Shown here: one piece after another, positions 41,498 to 51,273 of the stretch
How positions within the stretch are numbered: position 1 is the first letter of the stretch
Layout: every line of letters starts with the position of its first letter
Assembly (NCBI RefSeq): GCF_003121405.1
Contig: NZ_QBUY01000010.1
Coordinates: 62,001-126,000, forward strand
Direction: 5' to 3'
Source of the DNA: Paraburkholderia sp. C35
GTDB lineage: Bacteria; Pseudomonadota; Gammaproteobacteria; Burkholderiales; Burkholderiaceae
DNA length: 64,000 nucleotides
Translations under genes and position numbers: made by a program
The notes under the pieces: model-generated
Told to the model about the DNA's origin: nothing
Database searches by the model: none
The model's input: the letters and a program-made list of their open reading frames with translations, nothing else

Positions 41498-43234
41498 TCA
41501 GTCGATCACGATCGACAGCGTCGCGCCTACGGGCACGCGCACGGTTTCGCCATACGTGCCGCTCACGTGCGAGCGCACGACGGGGAACGTACCGAGCACG
41601 GCGAGCGTCGAGGGAACAGAGCTGGGCAGATCGCGCGTCACGCCGTTGTAGAGCGCGGTGGGATCGATCGCTGGCAAGGTGAAGCCGCCTTCGTTGCGCG
41701 CCGGCATGATGAAGCTCGATACGTTCGACGACAAAGGCACCAGCCCGCTCGCCGCCGAGGCGAAATCACGCAGCATCGAAGGCACGGTCGCGCCTGCCTG
41801 CGCATTGCCGATCACCTCGTTGAGGATGTCGATGGAAGCGGTGTGATTCTTGTTGGTCAGCAGCGACTGGTAGAACGACAGGCCAAGCTGCCGGTTCAGA
41901 TAGCCGCCAAACGAACCGTTCACCGCGTAACTCTCGCAGTCTGTCGCGTACGGTGTCCACGTCGTCAGTCCGCAGTTATAGCTGCCGTGGCCCTGATACG
42001 TCATGTACGTGACGAAGCGCGCATCGCGGATAGCGTTGTAGCCGGGCACGATGGTGGCGCTGGCCCAGTCTTCCATCATCATCGCCGACATCTCTTCGAG
42101 CCAAGGTTCGTACGCGTATTGCGCGCCCATCAGCACCGAGCGCCGATAGAAGTTCTGCATGTGCATGCTCTCGTGCGCCATCGTCGTTAGCATCTGGTTC
42201 ATGCCGTACGTGCCGCCCAGATAGAGCGTTTCGGAGTCGAGATAGAGAGAGACGGACTGATTGCTATAAGCAAGCTGACCCGCGCCCGTCTTGAAGTTGT
42301 TGAGTGCCCAGAAATAGCCGAGCAGGCCGTACGGCTGGCCGTTGTTGTCGAAGTTCATCACGACGAGATCGATCGGCTGATGCGATCCGTCGATCAGGCT
42401 CGACTGGCTGTTAGGACCATACAGCGGGCCACCCACACGCACCAGCATGTCGTAGATGCCGCCCGATTGCGCGTACTGCGTGATCAGCGAACTGATGATC
42501 TGCGGCGAGATTTTCGACGTGCCGAGTTCCGACGATTCGACCCACAGGTTGACGGTCGTGCCGTCGGAAGTGGTGGCGGTTTGCTCGAGCGTCGTGGTGC
42601 GCGCGGAGTTGTCGGCGTAGTAGAACGTGCGCGTGTCGCCAACCTGATAGCTTGGCGTCGATGAGCCGTTGGTCGAATACCGCGCGGTTGCGGCGACCTG
42701 ATTCTTCGCGAGCGAGGTCCAGCCCTGATAGTTGAAGTCGCGGATCGCGGCGAGCGTGGGGCTTTCGCTCGTGGTCGTTGCGGCGCCCGTCGAGGCCGAT
42801 TGCGATTGTGCGCGCAGGATCGACGACGACATGTTCGCGCTCAGCGAAATCGGCGACATGGTCTGCGTGCTGGTGCTTTCGTTCGTGAACACGAGTGTCA
42901 CGTTCTGGCCGGACAGACCCTTGATGCTCACCGGCACGTCGAGCGCGGCGCCCGTCGGATTGATCGCCTGCCAGACGCCGGTGCCGCTGCCTGCGTAGGT
43001 CGAATCGTCGCTGGCCGAGCAGGACTGGCAGGCGGCGTGCAGCTTGCCGTCGGCGGCGACGTTCGACGGGCTGGTGCTGGCGGGCGTGCCTTTGGCCGTG
43101 TTCGAGACGGGCGCGTTGCCGCCGCCTCCGCCGCCGCATGCGGCGAGTGTTGCGGCAAGCGTCAGGGTGAACGCCGAGGCGAGCGTGACGCTCGCGATAC
43201 GTGCCGATTTCGAGGTCGTGCGCGGGCTGCCCAT
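41498..43234 (-). CDS. Exported M30-like zinc metallopeptidase (hyicolysin type)
   Basis: A 578-residue protein from ATG 43234 (AAAGGAA upstream). A signal peptide ends in a lipobox (LAAC) before a Gly tract, so it is probably a lipoprotein. The zinc site is MAHESMHMQNF (HExxH) with EPWLEEMSAMMMEDW downstream supplying a further acidic ligand. N-terminal 230 residues are Ser/Thr-rich beta domains. It should degrade extracellular or periplasmic protein. Confidence 0.8.
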   Translation of the reverse strand: MGSPRTTSKSARIASVTLASAFTLTLAATLAACGGGGGGNAPVSNTAKGTPASTSPSNVAADGKLHAACQSCSASDDSTYAGSGTGVWQAINPTGAALDVPVSIKGLSGQNVTLVFTNESTSTQTMSPISLSANMSSSILRAQSQSASTGAATTTSESPTLAAIRDFNYQGWTSLAKNQVAATARYSTNGSSTPSYQVGDTRTFYYADNSARTTTLEQTATTSDGTTVNLWVESSELGTSKISPQIISSLITQYAQSGGIYDMLVRVGGPLYGPNSQSSLIDGSHQPIDLVVMNFDNNGQPYGLLGYFWALNNFKTGAGQLAYSNQSVSLYLDSETLYLGGTYGMNQMLTTMAHESMHMQNFYRRSVLMGAQYAYEPWLEEMSAMMMEDWASATIVPGYNAIRDARFVTYMTYQGHGSYNCGLTTWTPYATDCESYAVNGSFGGYLNRQLGLSFYQSLLTNKNHTASIDILNEVIGNAQAGATVPSMLRDFASAASGLVPLSSNVSSFIMPARNEGGFTLPAIDPTALYNGVTRDLPSSVPSTLAVLGTFPVVRSHVSGTYGETVRVPVGATLSIVID

Positions 43235-43652
43235 TGCGGGTTCCTTTCCGGCTTCGCCGGTGTGTGCGGCGCGCTCATGTGATTCGCGCCGACGTGTCAG
43301 TCGGTGATGTGCGCAAAGCGGATTCGCGAGGTCGACGCACAAGGCGAAACTGACTACGTGAACGCTGAAGCAACAGGCGAGGCGCTTGCCTCTGCCGGAA
43401 TATCGGCGTGATGCGCGGTGACTTTAGACGCAGGAACCGTTTAAAACGGCGTGCAAACGGGGCGGGATCGTATCGGGCAAGGGTTTGACGGCAGGGCTTT
43501 AAACAAGGTGTTTTTCACATCTGACATTTGATATTGCGTCAGGACTTGACGATTCTTTACGACAGCCGGGCGCGTCAGTCCGAGAATGAGCGACGCGGCG
43601 CGCCATGCCTTGCGCCGATGCCACACATCGTTCAACGCCACGCATCGTTCTC
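43235..43652. other. Divergent promoter region
   Basis: About 420 bases between the metallopeptidase and the TPR gene. No supportable gene. AT-richer stretches near 43500-43570 (TTGACG occurs twice) may hold promoters, but no convincing -10 partner was found. Confidence 0.35.
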
Positions 43653-45281
43653 ATGTCGCCGACTTTTGCTTCGTTTCTAACCTTCCTGCGCTACGCCGTT
43701 CAGGCGCAAGCCGATAACGATGCGCGTGCGCGCGCGCTGTGGCTCGAAGCGGCCTCGCATCTTCAGCCGATGGACGGTGTGTCGATCGACCGGCTCATGC
43801 TCGATCTGCTCGCGCAGCAGGACACGGCACAAGCCGTCGCGCTGGTGGAAACCGTCGCGCAACTGGAGCCGCATAGTGCGGCGGCCAGCATGCGCGCGGG
43901 CTACGCGCTGCAGATGGCGAACCGGCATGGCGATGCGCTCGCGCCGTATCGTCATGCGCTGTCACTCGATCCAGCGTTTCCGCAGTTGCGCAAGAACCTT
44001 GCGATTGCGCTGAACCTCACGGGCGGCGATGTCGAAGAAGAGCGCCAGTTGCTCGAAGCGGCCGTCGCGGCCGATCCTTCGGACTTCGATCTGTGGATCA
44101 ACCTGATGAGTGCGCGGCGTGCGTGCTTCGATCTCGACGGTGCGCTTGCGGCGGCACGCCGCGCTGTCGAACTCGATGCGGACAGTGCAGTGGCGCATGG
44201 CAATCTCGCGCAGGCCTTGAAGGAAGCGCAACAGTGGGACGAGGCGCAGACGCACGCGGCAGCAGCGTGCGCACGCGCGCCTGACAACGCCTCGCTGCAA
44301 ACTTCGCTGGGCGTGCTGCATCTGTTGCGCGGTAACTATGCCGACGGCTGGCTCGCTCACGAAGCGCGCTGGAACGATCCTGCGAGCATGCTGACGAGTG
44401 GCCGCCCGCAGTTCGGCAAGCCGCAGTGGCGCGGCGAATCGCTGGAAGGGAAAACGTTGCTCGTGTGGGGCGAGCAGGGCATGGGCGACGTGCTGCAGTT
44501 TTGCCGCTTCATTCCGCTGCTTGCGCAGCGCGTGCATCGCGAAGGCGGGCATATCGTGTGGAATTCATTTCCGCAGATGGGCGCGTTGTTGCCGCGCAGC
44601 TTCGGCATGCACGTCGATGTGTATTCGGCGGCGCGCGAGATCGATGCGTTGCCGCCGTTCGATTTCGAATTGCCGCTTGTGAGCGCGCCGCTGATGCTCG
44701 GCACGCGCGTCGATTCAATTCCCTCCGGCGTGCCGTATCTGCATGCGGACGACGCGCGGCGCAACGCATGGCGTGCGCGCCTCGCCGATGAAAAGCGCCT
44801 CAAGGTCGGCCTCGCATGGACGGGCAGCCTGAATCACGGACGCAACCGCTTCAGGCGCGTCGGCACGCAACGATATGCGCAGGCGTTCCGTGACATAGAA
44901 GGCGTCGCGGCCTATTCGCTGCAGCCAGGCGCGACCACCGATGTGGAAGCCGCGCGCGCAGCCGGTCTGCCCATCGCCGACTTCACGAACGAGTGGCGCG
45001 ATTTCGACGATACGGCCGCGTTTGTCAGCGAACTGGACCTGGTGATCAGCGTGTGCACGTCGGCGGCGCATCTGGCGAGCGCGCTCGGGCAGCGCACGTG
45101 GGTGCTGCTCGACGTGAATCCGTATTGGACGTGGATGACGGACCGGCGCGACAGCCCGTGGTATCCGACAGCCACCTTGTATCGGCAGCGCGAGTTCGCG
45201 CAATGGCAGCCGGTCATGGACGAGGTCGCGCGCGATCTGCGTGCTTTGGCTGCGGAGCCGCGCGTGAATGACGCGGGCTGA
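43653..45281 (+). CDS. TPR protein with glycosyltransferase-like C-terminal domain
   Basis: A 542-residue soluble protein starting at ATG 43653. Residues about 30-235 contain tandem TPR units (HGDALAPYRHALSLDPAFPQ; AVAHGNLAQALKEAQQWDEA). From about 270 there is a GT-B-like domain (LVWGEQGMGDVLQFCRFIPL, KVGLAWTGSLNHGRNRFR, LVISVCTSAAHLASALGQ) of the type found with SPINDLY/GT9-like proteins. It may transfer a sugar to protein or glycan. Confidence 0.75.
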   Translation: MSPTFASFLTFLRYAVQAQADNDARARALWLEAASHLQPMDGVSIDRLMLDLLAQQDTAQAVALVETVAQLEPHSAAASMRAGYALQMANRHGDALAPYRHALSLDPAFPQLRKNLAIALNLTGGDVEEERQLLEAAVAADPSDFDLWINLMSARRACFDLDGALAAARRAVELDADSAVAHGNLAQALKEAQQWDEAQTHAAAACARAPDNASLQTSLGVLHLLRGNYADGWLAHEARWNDPASMLTSGRPQFGKPQWRGESLEGKTLLVWGEQGMGDVLQFCRFIPLLAQRVHREGGHIVWNSFPQMGALLPRSFGMHVDVYSAAREIDALPPFDFELPLVSAPLMLGTRVDSIPSGVPYLHADDARRNAWRARLADEKRLKVGLAWTGSLNHGRNRFRRVGTQRYAQAFRDIEGVAAYSLQPGATTDVEAARAAGLPIADFTNEWRDFDDTAAFVSELDLVISVCTSAAHLASALGQRTWVLLDVNPYWTWMTDRRDSPWYPTATLYRQREFAQWQPVMDEVARDLRALAAEPRVNDAG

Positions 45282-45286
45282 ATGCG

Positions 45287-47035
45287 CTAGACGCCCGGTG
45301 CGAACGTCACTTCCGAAGCGGGCGTTTTCGTGGGCGCATCGGGCGGCACGCCGAGCAGTTGCAGCGAGCCGCCCGTCACCGCGCTGAACACCGGGCCTGC
45401 CACCGTGCCGCCATAGACCGCACGTCCGGCAGGATCGTCGATCATCACGGCAACCACCAGGCGCGGATCGCTCATCGGCGCCATGCCGACGAACAGCGAG
45501 CGGTAGCGACCCTTCGCGTAGCCCGCGCCGACCTGCTTGCGCGCGGTGCCCGTCTTGCCGCCGATGCGATAGCCATCGACATTCGCTGCGCGCCCGGTGC
45601 CGCCCTCGCTGGTCGCCATTTCGAGCATCGAGCGGATCGAGGCGGCGGTGGCGGGCGTCGTCACACGCGGGTCATCGGCGGCGGCGCGAGCCGGATCGCG
45701 CAGCAGCGACGCGCGATGCAGCGTGCCGTCGCCCGCATAGGCCGTGTACACCTGCGCGATCTGCAGCAGCGACGCCGACAGGCCATAGCCGTAAGCCATG
45801 GTCGCCTGTTCGATGGGGCGCCAGCGCGCGAACGGGCGCACGCGTCCCGCTGCGACGCCAGGAAACGTCAGTTCGGGCGCGCGCCCCAGTCCGTACTCCT
45901 GATACTTGTTCCAGATGGTTTCGGCGGGCAGGTTCAGCGCGAGCTTGGCGAGCGCGATGTTGCTCGACTTCTGCAGCGCTTCGGCAATCGTCATGCGGCC
46001 ATGGTTCGAGGTGTCGTGGATCACGCTCGGGCCGATCTTGTACCAGCCGGGTGCCGTGTCGATCATCGTGCCGGGCCGCACGAGGCCGCGATCGAGCGAC
46101 AGCGCGACCACCAGCGGCTTGATCGTCGATCCCGGCTCGAAGGTGTCGACCACGGCACGGTTGCGCAACTGCTTGCCCGTGAGCCGCGAGCGGTCGTTGG
46201 GATCGCAGCTCGGATAGTTGGCGAGCGCGAGGATCTCGCCGTTGCGTGCGTCGAGCACGACCACGCTGCCTGCCTGCGCGCTGTGCTTCGCAACGGCCGC
46301 CTTCAACTGTGCGTAGGCCAGCTGCTGGATGCGGCGGTCGATGGTCAGATTCACCGTCGCGCCGTTCTGCGCGGGCGTGAGAGGCCGCGTGTCCGACACC
46401 ACGCGCCCAAGGCGGTCGCGGATCACTTCGCGCTCGCCCGGTTCGCCGGACAGCAGTTCGTTAGCGGCAAGCTCGATACCTTCCTGGCCGTTGTCTTCGA
46501 TGTCGGTGAAGCCAACCACGTGCGCCGCCGATTCGCCCTCGGGATAAAAGCGCTTCGAATCCGCAATGCGCGTGATGCCCGCGAGATTGAGCTTGTCGAT
46601 ATGCGTGGCGGTTTCGGCGTCGACCTGACGCTTGAGCAGCACGAAGCTCTTTTCACCGGATACGCGCCGCGTAAGTTCGGCGAGCGGCAGATCGAGCAGC
46701 TTCGCAAGCGGGGGATACGCGGCATCGTCGAGCAGTTTCGGCGACGCCCAGATCTCGTACGTGGCGAGACTGACGGCCAGCATCGCGCCATTGCGATCGA
46801 CGATACGCCCGCGCGTCGCATCGAGTTCGATGGTGCGCTGATAGCGCTTTTGCCCCTGCTCGACGTAGAAGTCCTGATTGACGACCTGCACCCAGAACGC
46901 GCGGCCGACCAGCGCAGCGAAGGCCGAGAACACGAGGATCACGACCAGCTTCGAGCGCCACATCGGCAGACGCGCGACCAGCACGGGGTTCTTCGCGTTG
47001 GGCGCGTAGGGATCGTGATTTTGCTTGCGGCTCAT
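45287..47035 (-). CDS. FtsI-type penicillin-binding protein (class B transpeptidase)
   Basis: A 582-residue protein starting at ATG 47035. A short cytoplasmic part and one span (VVILVFSAFAALVGRAFWVQ) lead to a pedestal domain (ATRGRIVDRNGAMLAVSLAT) and a transpeptidase domain. All three active-site motifs are present: STIK in FEPGSTIKP, SSN in QKSSNIALA and KTG in GGKTGTARK. It cross-links peptidoglycan. It is not in a dcw division cluster, so it is probably a second FtsI/PBP3 paralogue. It is complete. Confidence 0.88.
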   Translation of the reverse strand: MSRKQNHDPYAPNAKNPVLVARLPMWRSKLVVILVFSAFAALVGRAFWVQVVNQDFYVEQGQKRYQRTIELDATRGRIVDRNGAMLAVSLATYEIWASPKLLDDAAYPPLAKLLDLPLAELTRRVSGEKSFVLLKRQVDAETATHIDKLNLAGITRIADSKRFYPEGESAAHVVGFTDIEDNGQEGIELAANELLSGEPGEREVIRDRLGRVVSDTRPLTPAQNGATVNLTIDRRIQQLAYAQLKAAVAKHSAQAGSVVVLDARNGEILALANYPSCDPNDRSRLTGKQLRNRAVVDTFEPGSTIKPLVVALSLDRGLVRPGTMIDTAPGWYKIGPSVIHDTSNHGRMTIAEALQKSSNIALAKLALNLPAETIWNKYQEYGLGRAPELTFPGVAAGRVRPFARWRPIEQATMAYGYGLSASLLQIAQVYTAYAGDGTLHRASLLRDPARAAADDPRVTTPATAASIRSMLEMATSEGGTGRAANVDGYRIGGKTGTARKQVGAGYAKGRYRSLFVGMAPMSDPRLVVAVMIDDPAGRAVYGGTVAGPVFSAVTGGSLQLLGVPPDAPTKTPASEVTFAPGV

Positions 47036-47334
47036 GAGGGAAGCCGGCTGTTCTGGCAACCGGTCCACAGTGAATATGGACCAGATTGTAATAAGAACGT
47101 AATCTGTACGCGAGCTTCACGCAAGGTATTTGCGCGTATGTCGGATGTGGCTGCCGCGCAAAATGTGGCCGGGCGCACGTAGCGGGCCGTGCATCGTTTT
47201 GAAAAGCCGCGGCGCTCGCCCGTTCAACTGATGCGTCGTCTCCGACGCGGCGTGTTAACGAGGCGCTCGATTGAGCGCCTTCTTTTTATGGTGCCGCGTC
47301 GTGCAGAAGGGTCAACTTCCTCGTACCTCTTCGA
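47036..47334. other. Intergenic region with an unassigned terminator
   Basis: About 300 bases between the penicillin-binding protein and chemoreceptor genes, both minus strand. A plus-strand intrinsic terminator lies at 47262-47287, but no plus-strand gene is convincing here. Confidence 0.4.
47262..47287 (+). terminator. Plus-strand intrinsic terminator with no upstream gene
   Basis: GGCGCTC, loop GATT, GAGCGCC followed by TTCTTTTT. The T run is on the plus strand only, while both flanking genes are minus strand. A small RNA ending here is possible. Confidence 0.7.
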
Positions 47335-48876
47335 TCACGCCGGCAGCGAGAAGCTCGAAATCGCTTCGCGCAGATTGCCGACCTGATCCTTGAGCGAATG
47401 CGCGGCGGCGGCGGCCTGCTCGACCAGCGCCGCATTCTGCTGCGTGACCTGATCCATTTCGCCGACGGCGCGGTTCACCTGCTCGATGCCTGCGCTCTGC
47501 TCGCGCGACGCATGGCTGATTTCCTCGAGAATTTCGTTCACGCGGCGCACCGACGCGACGATCTCGCCCATCGTCGAACCGGCGTTCGCAACCAGCGCCG
47601 CGCCTTCCTCGACACTGCCCGTCGATGTCTCGATCAACGCCTTGATTTCCTTCGCGGCCGTCGCCGAGCGCTGCGCGAGGCTGCGCACTTCCGCCGCGAC
47701 GACAGCGAAGCCACGGCCCTGTTCGCCCGCGCGCGCCGCTTCCACCGCGGCGTTCAAGGCGAGGATGTTGGTCTGGAAGGCAATGCCGTCGATCACACCG
47801 ATGATGTCGCCGATCTGTTTCGAACTGCTGGTGATGTCGCCCATCGTGCGGACCACGTCGTCCACCACGCGGCTGCCGCGCGTCGCGATGTCGGCGGCTT
47901 CGCTGGCGAGACCGGCTGCCGTCGCGGCGCTGTCGGCGTTCTGCTTCACGTTCGAGGTCATCTCGTCCATGCTCGACGCCGTCTGCACGAGGGCGGCGGC
48001 CTGTTCTTCCGTGCGTTGCGACAGATCGGTGTTGCCGGCGGCGATTTCGCTCGCGCCGACGTTGATGTTCTCGGTGCCGGTACGGACGCGCGAGACGGTA
48101 TCGACGAGTCCCTGTTGCATCGTGTGCAGCGCGTGCAGCAGGCTGGCGCGGTCGTTGTGGGCGAGCGGCACGGGCGTCGCGAGATCGCCGCGTGCGATGC
48201 GCTGGGTGGCTTCGACGGCGACTTCGAGGTCGCCGCCCAGCGTGCGCTTCACGCTGCGCAGCACCAGCACCATCACGGCCGTGGCGATGCCGCCGAGCAC
48301 GAAGGTGATCACCAGCCAGCGGCCGAGATCGACGTAGAAGGCTTTCTGCACGTCATCCATGTACATGCCCGTGACCAGCACCCAGTCCCACGGCGCGAAG
48401 CGCAGCGCGTAGCTGGTCTTCGGCACGGGCGTGTCGCTGCCCGGCTTCGACCACAGATAATCGACGAACCCGCCTTTGCCCGCGTTCGCGGCGTTGACGA
48501 TATCGACGAACAGGTGGTTGCCCGCCGGATCAGTGAAGCCCGACAGGTTCTTGCCGACCAGTGCCGGCTTGAACGGGTGCATCAGCATGACGGGCTGCGA
48601 ATCGTTGACGGACAGATAGCCGTCGGTGCCGTAACGCAGCGCGGACAGCGTGTCGAGCGCCTGCTTCTTCGCGTCGGCTTCGCTCATCGCGTGTTGCTGC
48701 GACAGCGCGTAGTAGCGGTTGACGATCGAATTGGCCTGCTCGACGAGGGTCGTCAACTGATCACGGCGCTGGGCGATCATCGACGAGCGGCTTTGCCACG
48801 CGCCGAACGCGCCAATGAGCACGAGGCCGATCCACAGGATGGCGATCATCGAGGCGAGTTTCTTGTTCAGGGTCAT
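47335..48876 (-). CDS. Methyl-accepting chemotaxis protein with single Cache domain
   Basis: A 513-residue receptor. Span 1 near residues 10-27 ([18 protein letters not shown]), a periplasmic sCache-type domain ([35 protein letters not shown]), span 2 near 190-210 and a HAMP region follow. The signalling tip [20 protein letters not shown] is intact. It should sense a small ligand, often a carboxylate, and signal through CheA. No pentapeptide CheR tether (NWETF type) is seen at the C-terminus. Confidence 0.92.
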   Translation of the reverse strand: MTLNKKLASMIAILWIGLVLIGAFGAWQSRSSMIAQRRDQLTTLVEQANSIVNRYYALSQQHAMSEADAKKQALDTLSALRYGTDGYLSVNDSQPVMLMHPFKPALVGKNLSGFTDPAGNHLFVDIVNAANAGKGGFVDYLWSKPGSDTPVPKTSYALRFAPWDWVLVTGMYMDDVQKAFYVDLGRWLVITFVLGGIATAVMVLVLRSVKRTLGGDLEVAVEATQRIARGDLATPVPLAHNDRASLLHALHTMQQGLVDTVSRVRTGTENINVGASEIAAGNTDLSQRTEEQAAALVQTASSMDEMTSNVKQNADSAATAAGLASEAADIATRGSRVVDDVVRTMGDITSSSKQIGDIIGVIDGIAFQTNILALNAAVEAARAGEQGRGFAVVAAEVRSLAQRSATAAKEIKALIETSTGSVEEGAALVANAGSTMGEIVASVRRVNEILEEISHASREQSAGIEQVNRAVGEMDQVTQQNAALVEQAAAAAHSLKDQVGNLREAISSFSLPA

Positions 48877-49086
48877 GATGTGGTGTGCTTGCGGCGGCAG
48901 GAGTGGCGTAAGGCGGTCTTCGGGGCTGATGCGGGATAGATAAAGGCAGAAGAAGGCAATGCCTGACAGGGTTTACGGCTGCCGCAAACGGTTGCAGCAG
49001 CCGGGGAAACCCGTAATGGGCATCGCGCGTATTGGTATGAAGTGAAGCTGGGCGGGTCCGCCTGTGAGGGCAGAGGTCGGGCGGGA

Positions 49087-50187
49087 TCAGACGGGCTGGG
49101 TGCGCTTGAGTGCCTTGAGCCAGGCTTTGGTTTGCTTGATGTCGTCGAACACGGGCAGGTCATCTTCAATCTTGCGGATCAGCTGTTCACGCTGCGCGAT
49201 CTCGTCGTCGAGATCTTCCATCGCGAACAGAGGCGAGATGGCGGGCGTGCGGCACGGAAAGCCATAAGCGCTTTTGAACTTTTGCTGGACGTCCGAGAGT
49301 TCGCGATCCAGTTCGCCGAGTTGCTCGCGCAACACCTGGTTATAGTGCGCGAGCTTTGCTTCGCTAATGCCGTCGATGGTGGTCTGGTCGATGTGTTCGA
49401 GTTCCAGTTGCAACTCCAGCAACTGCAGCAGTTTGCGATTCGCGTACGCCTCGTTGACCCGCTGCATCAATGCCGTCTTGCGCACGCGTTCTTCCGCATC
49501 GGGCTCGCGATCGGGATGCAACGCGCTCGCCAGCTTGCGATAAACGTCGCGCAACGACTGGCTGATCTCCACTTGCGCCGCTTCCTTGCGCGCTTCGGCG
49601 GCAAGCTGCTTCGGTGTCTTCTTGCGCTTCGCGCGACGCTCCTCGCGCGCCTGCGCTTTCTGCATTGCTTCGGCGCGCAGCTTCGCGAACGTCTCGGACG
49701 CGTACTTCAGGAGTTCCTGCGGCGAGACCATATCGTCTTTCAGTTCGACGCCGAGCATCTCTTCGATAGCGGCTCGCATACCTTCGACGTCGATCCCGGC
49801 AGGCACGTCTTCGCGGGTCGGGGCGTGACGGTCGTAGATCGACTGCAAGGTATCGTCGTTGTCATGCCCGAGCATGGGCTGCAACAGATCGGCGATCAGC
49901 TCCGAAATCGCGCGGCGGTCGACGGCATTCAGACCTTTATCGCCGTGCACCGCGTCGAGCCGGTGAATGAACTTCAGCTGCGCTTGCCGCGACGCGTTCC
50001 GCAACGGCACCAGCACGTCGACAAACTTCTTCTGGAAAACGGGTGTGAAGGCTTCCCATTGCGCAAGCCAGCCGCGCCGGTTTTCGATCTGCTTGACGAG
50101 TGAGTTGAAGTATCTCTGGCCTATCGATCGATGCGCCTGCTGCTTTTCCGGCGCGATGGTCACCGATCGGCCCGCTCCTTTGCTCAT
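49087..50187 (-). CDS. J-domain (DnaJ-like) protein
   Basis: A 366-residue protein from ATG 50187 (GGGAGAG upstream; ATG 50205 is an alternative). Near residues 205-260 a J-domain is visible with the HPD motif in YRKLASALHPDREPDAEERV, placed internally rather than at the N-terminus. Long charged helices flank it (AREERRAKRKKTPKQLAAEA). No zinc-finger or substrate-binding domain of DnaJ follows. It probably recruits Hsp70 to a specific client. Confidence 0.75.
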   Translation of the reverse strand: MSKGAGRSVTIAPEKQQAHRSIGQRYFNSLVKQIENRRGWLAQWEAFTPVFQKKFVDVLVPLRNASRQAQLKFIHRLDAVHGDKGLNAVDRRAISELIADLLQPMLGHDNDDTLQSIYDRHAPTREDVPAGIDVEGMRAAIEEMLGVELKDDMVSPQELLKYASETFAKLRAEAMQKAQAREERRAKRKKTPKQLAAEARKEAAQVEISQSLRDVYRKLASALHPDREPDAEERVRKTALMQRVNEAYANRKLLQLLELQLELEHIDQTTIDGISEAKLAHYNQVLREQLGELDRELSDVQQKFKSAYGFPCRTPAISPLFAMEDLDDEIAQREQLIRKIEDDLPVFDDIKQTKAWLKALKRTQPV

Positions 50188-50459
50188 GAAACGTATCTCT
50201 CCCATTTACTGAAAATGCAGCATACCGGTTCGTCGCTGAGACAGGGCAATCCGCGTCGATTTCAAACAAAATCACCACATTTTTCAAACTAATTCCATCA
50301 ATTGCCAACACCTGCCCAGCTGATCTGCAATCCGTTCTCAATTCCGATATAGTCGCCATTTTTGGCCCGCCGGGACGCCTTTTGCGCGCCGCGTGAAAGT
50401 CCTTTCGAATGCCAATTAAAAGAGCCAAAAAACCATTTCATCCTTTCCCTGGAAATCGA

Positions 50460-51230
50460 ATGCGAGCAATCATTCTTGCCGCAGGCCTCGGCTTGCGACT
50501 CCAGCAACCGCCGGGGGAGCAGTTTCCAAAATGTCTGCTGCGCTTTGATGGCGTCTCGCTGCTGGAGCGTCACCTGCAGATGCTCGAAGCCGTCGGCGTC
50601 GATGAAGTTGTCCTCGCGCTCGGCTTCCAGCCGGAACAGGTCGAAGCCGAGTTGAAGCGCGCGGGCCGCAAGGTGCCTGAAATCAGGCTCAATCCGCGTT
50701 TCGATCTGGGCAGTGTGCTGACCGTGCACACGGTCGCCGATGCGCTCACGCGCGGCGGCGACGTGCTGCTGATGGACGCCGACGTACTCTACGACGAACG
50801 CATGCTGGCCGCACTCGTGGCGGGCGAGCACGCCAACCGTCTGTTGATCGACCGCGATTTCGAAGCGGGCGATGAACCCGTCAAGCTGTGCCTGAAAATC
50901 GGCGTGCCTGTCGAGTTGCGCAAGCAACTCGCGGTTGGCCTCGACTACGACACGATCGGCGAATCGGTGGGCTTTTTCCGCTTGAACGAAGCCGCGGCTC
51001 GACGCTTCGCGGAGATCGTGGCGGGCTATATCGACAGCGGCCGCGCGAACCTGCCGCACGAAGAAGCCGTGCGCGATCTGCTGCTCGAACGCAGCCACGC
51101 ATTCGATACCGCCGATGTCACCGGCCTGCCGTGGATCGAAATCGATTTTCCCAATGACGTTGCGCGAGCAACTGAAGACGTCCTGCCGCAACTGCAGCGA
51201 CCAGCTTTGCAAGAAGCACTCAAGCGTTGA
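50460..51230 (+). CDS. Sugar/phosphocholine-type nucleotidyltransferase of the phosphonate operon
   Basis: A 256-residue protein starting at ATG 50460. The nucleotidyltransferase signature is present: AIILAAGLGLRLQQPPGEQF then PKCLL, with LLMDADVLYD as the metal site. It resembles LicC-type cytidylyltransferases. It is the first gene of the aminoethylphosphonate operon, 43 bases before the PEP mutase gene. It probably activates 2-aminoethylphosphonate or a related head group as a CMP derivative for transfer to lipid or glycan. Confidence 0.8.
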   Translation: MRAIILAAGLGLRLQQPPGEQFPKCLLRFDGVSLLERHLQMLEAVGVDEVVLALGFQPEQVEAELKRAGRKVPEIRLNPRFDLGSVLTVHTVADALTRGGDVLLMDADVLYDERMLAALVAGEHANRLLIDRDFEAGDEPVKLCLKIGVPVELRKQLAVGLDYDTIGESVGFFRLNEAAARRFAEIVAGYIDSGRANLPHEEAVRDLLLERSHAFDTADVTGLPWIEIDFPNDVARATEDVLPQLQRPALQEALKR

Positions 51231-51273
51231 AGCGCTGAAGCGCCAACTCGCGCCGACCTAGGAGCCACACATA

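Noticed and set aside
45359..47182. Plus-strand ORF of 607 codons opposite the penicillin-binding protein gene
   Set aside because: Arg/His-rich shadow of a gene with intact STIK, SSN and KTG motifs.
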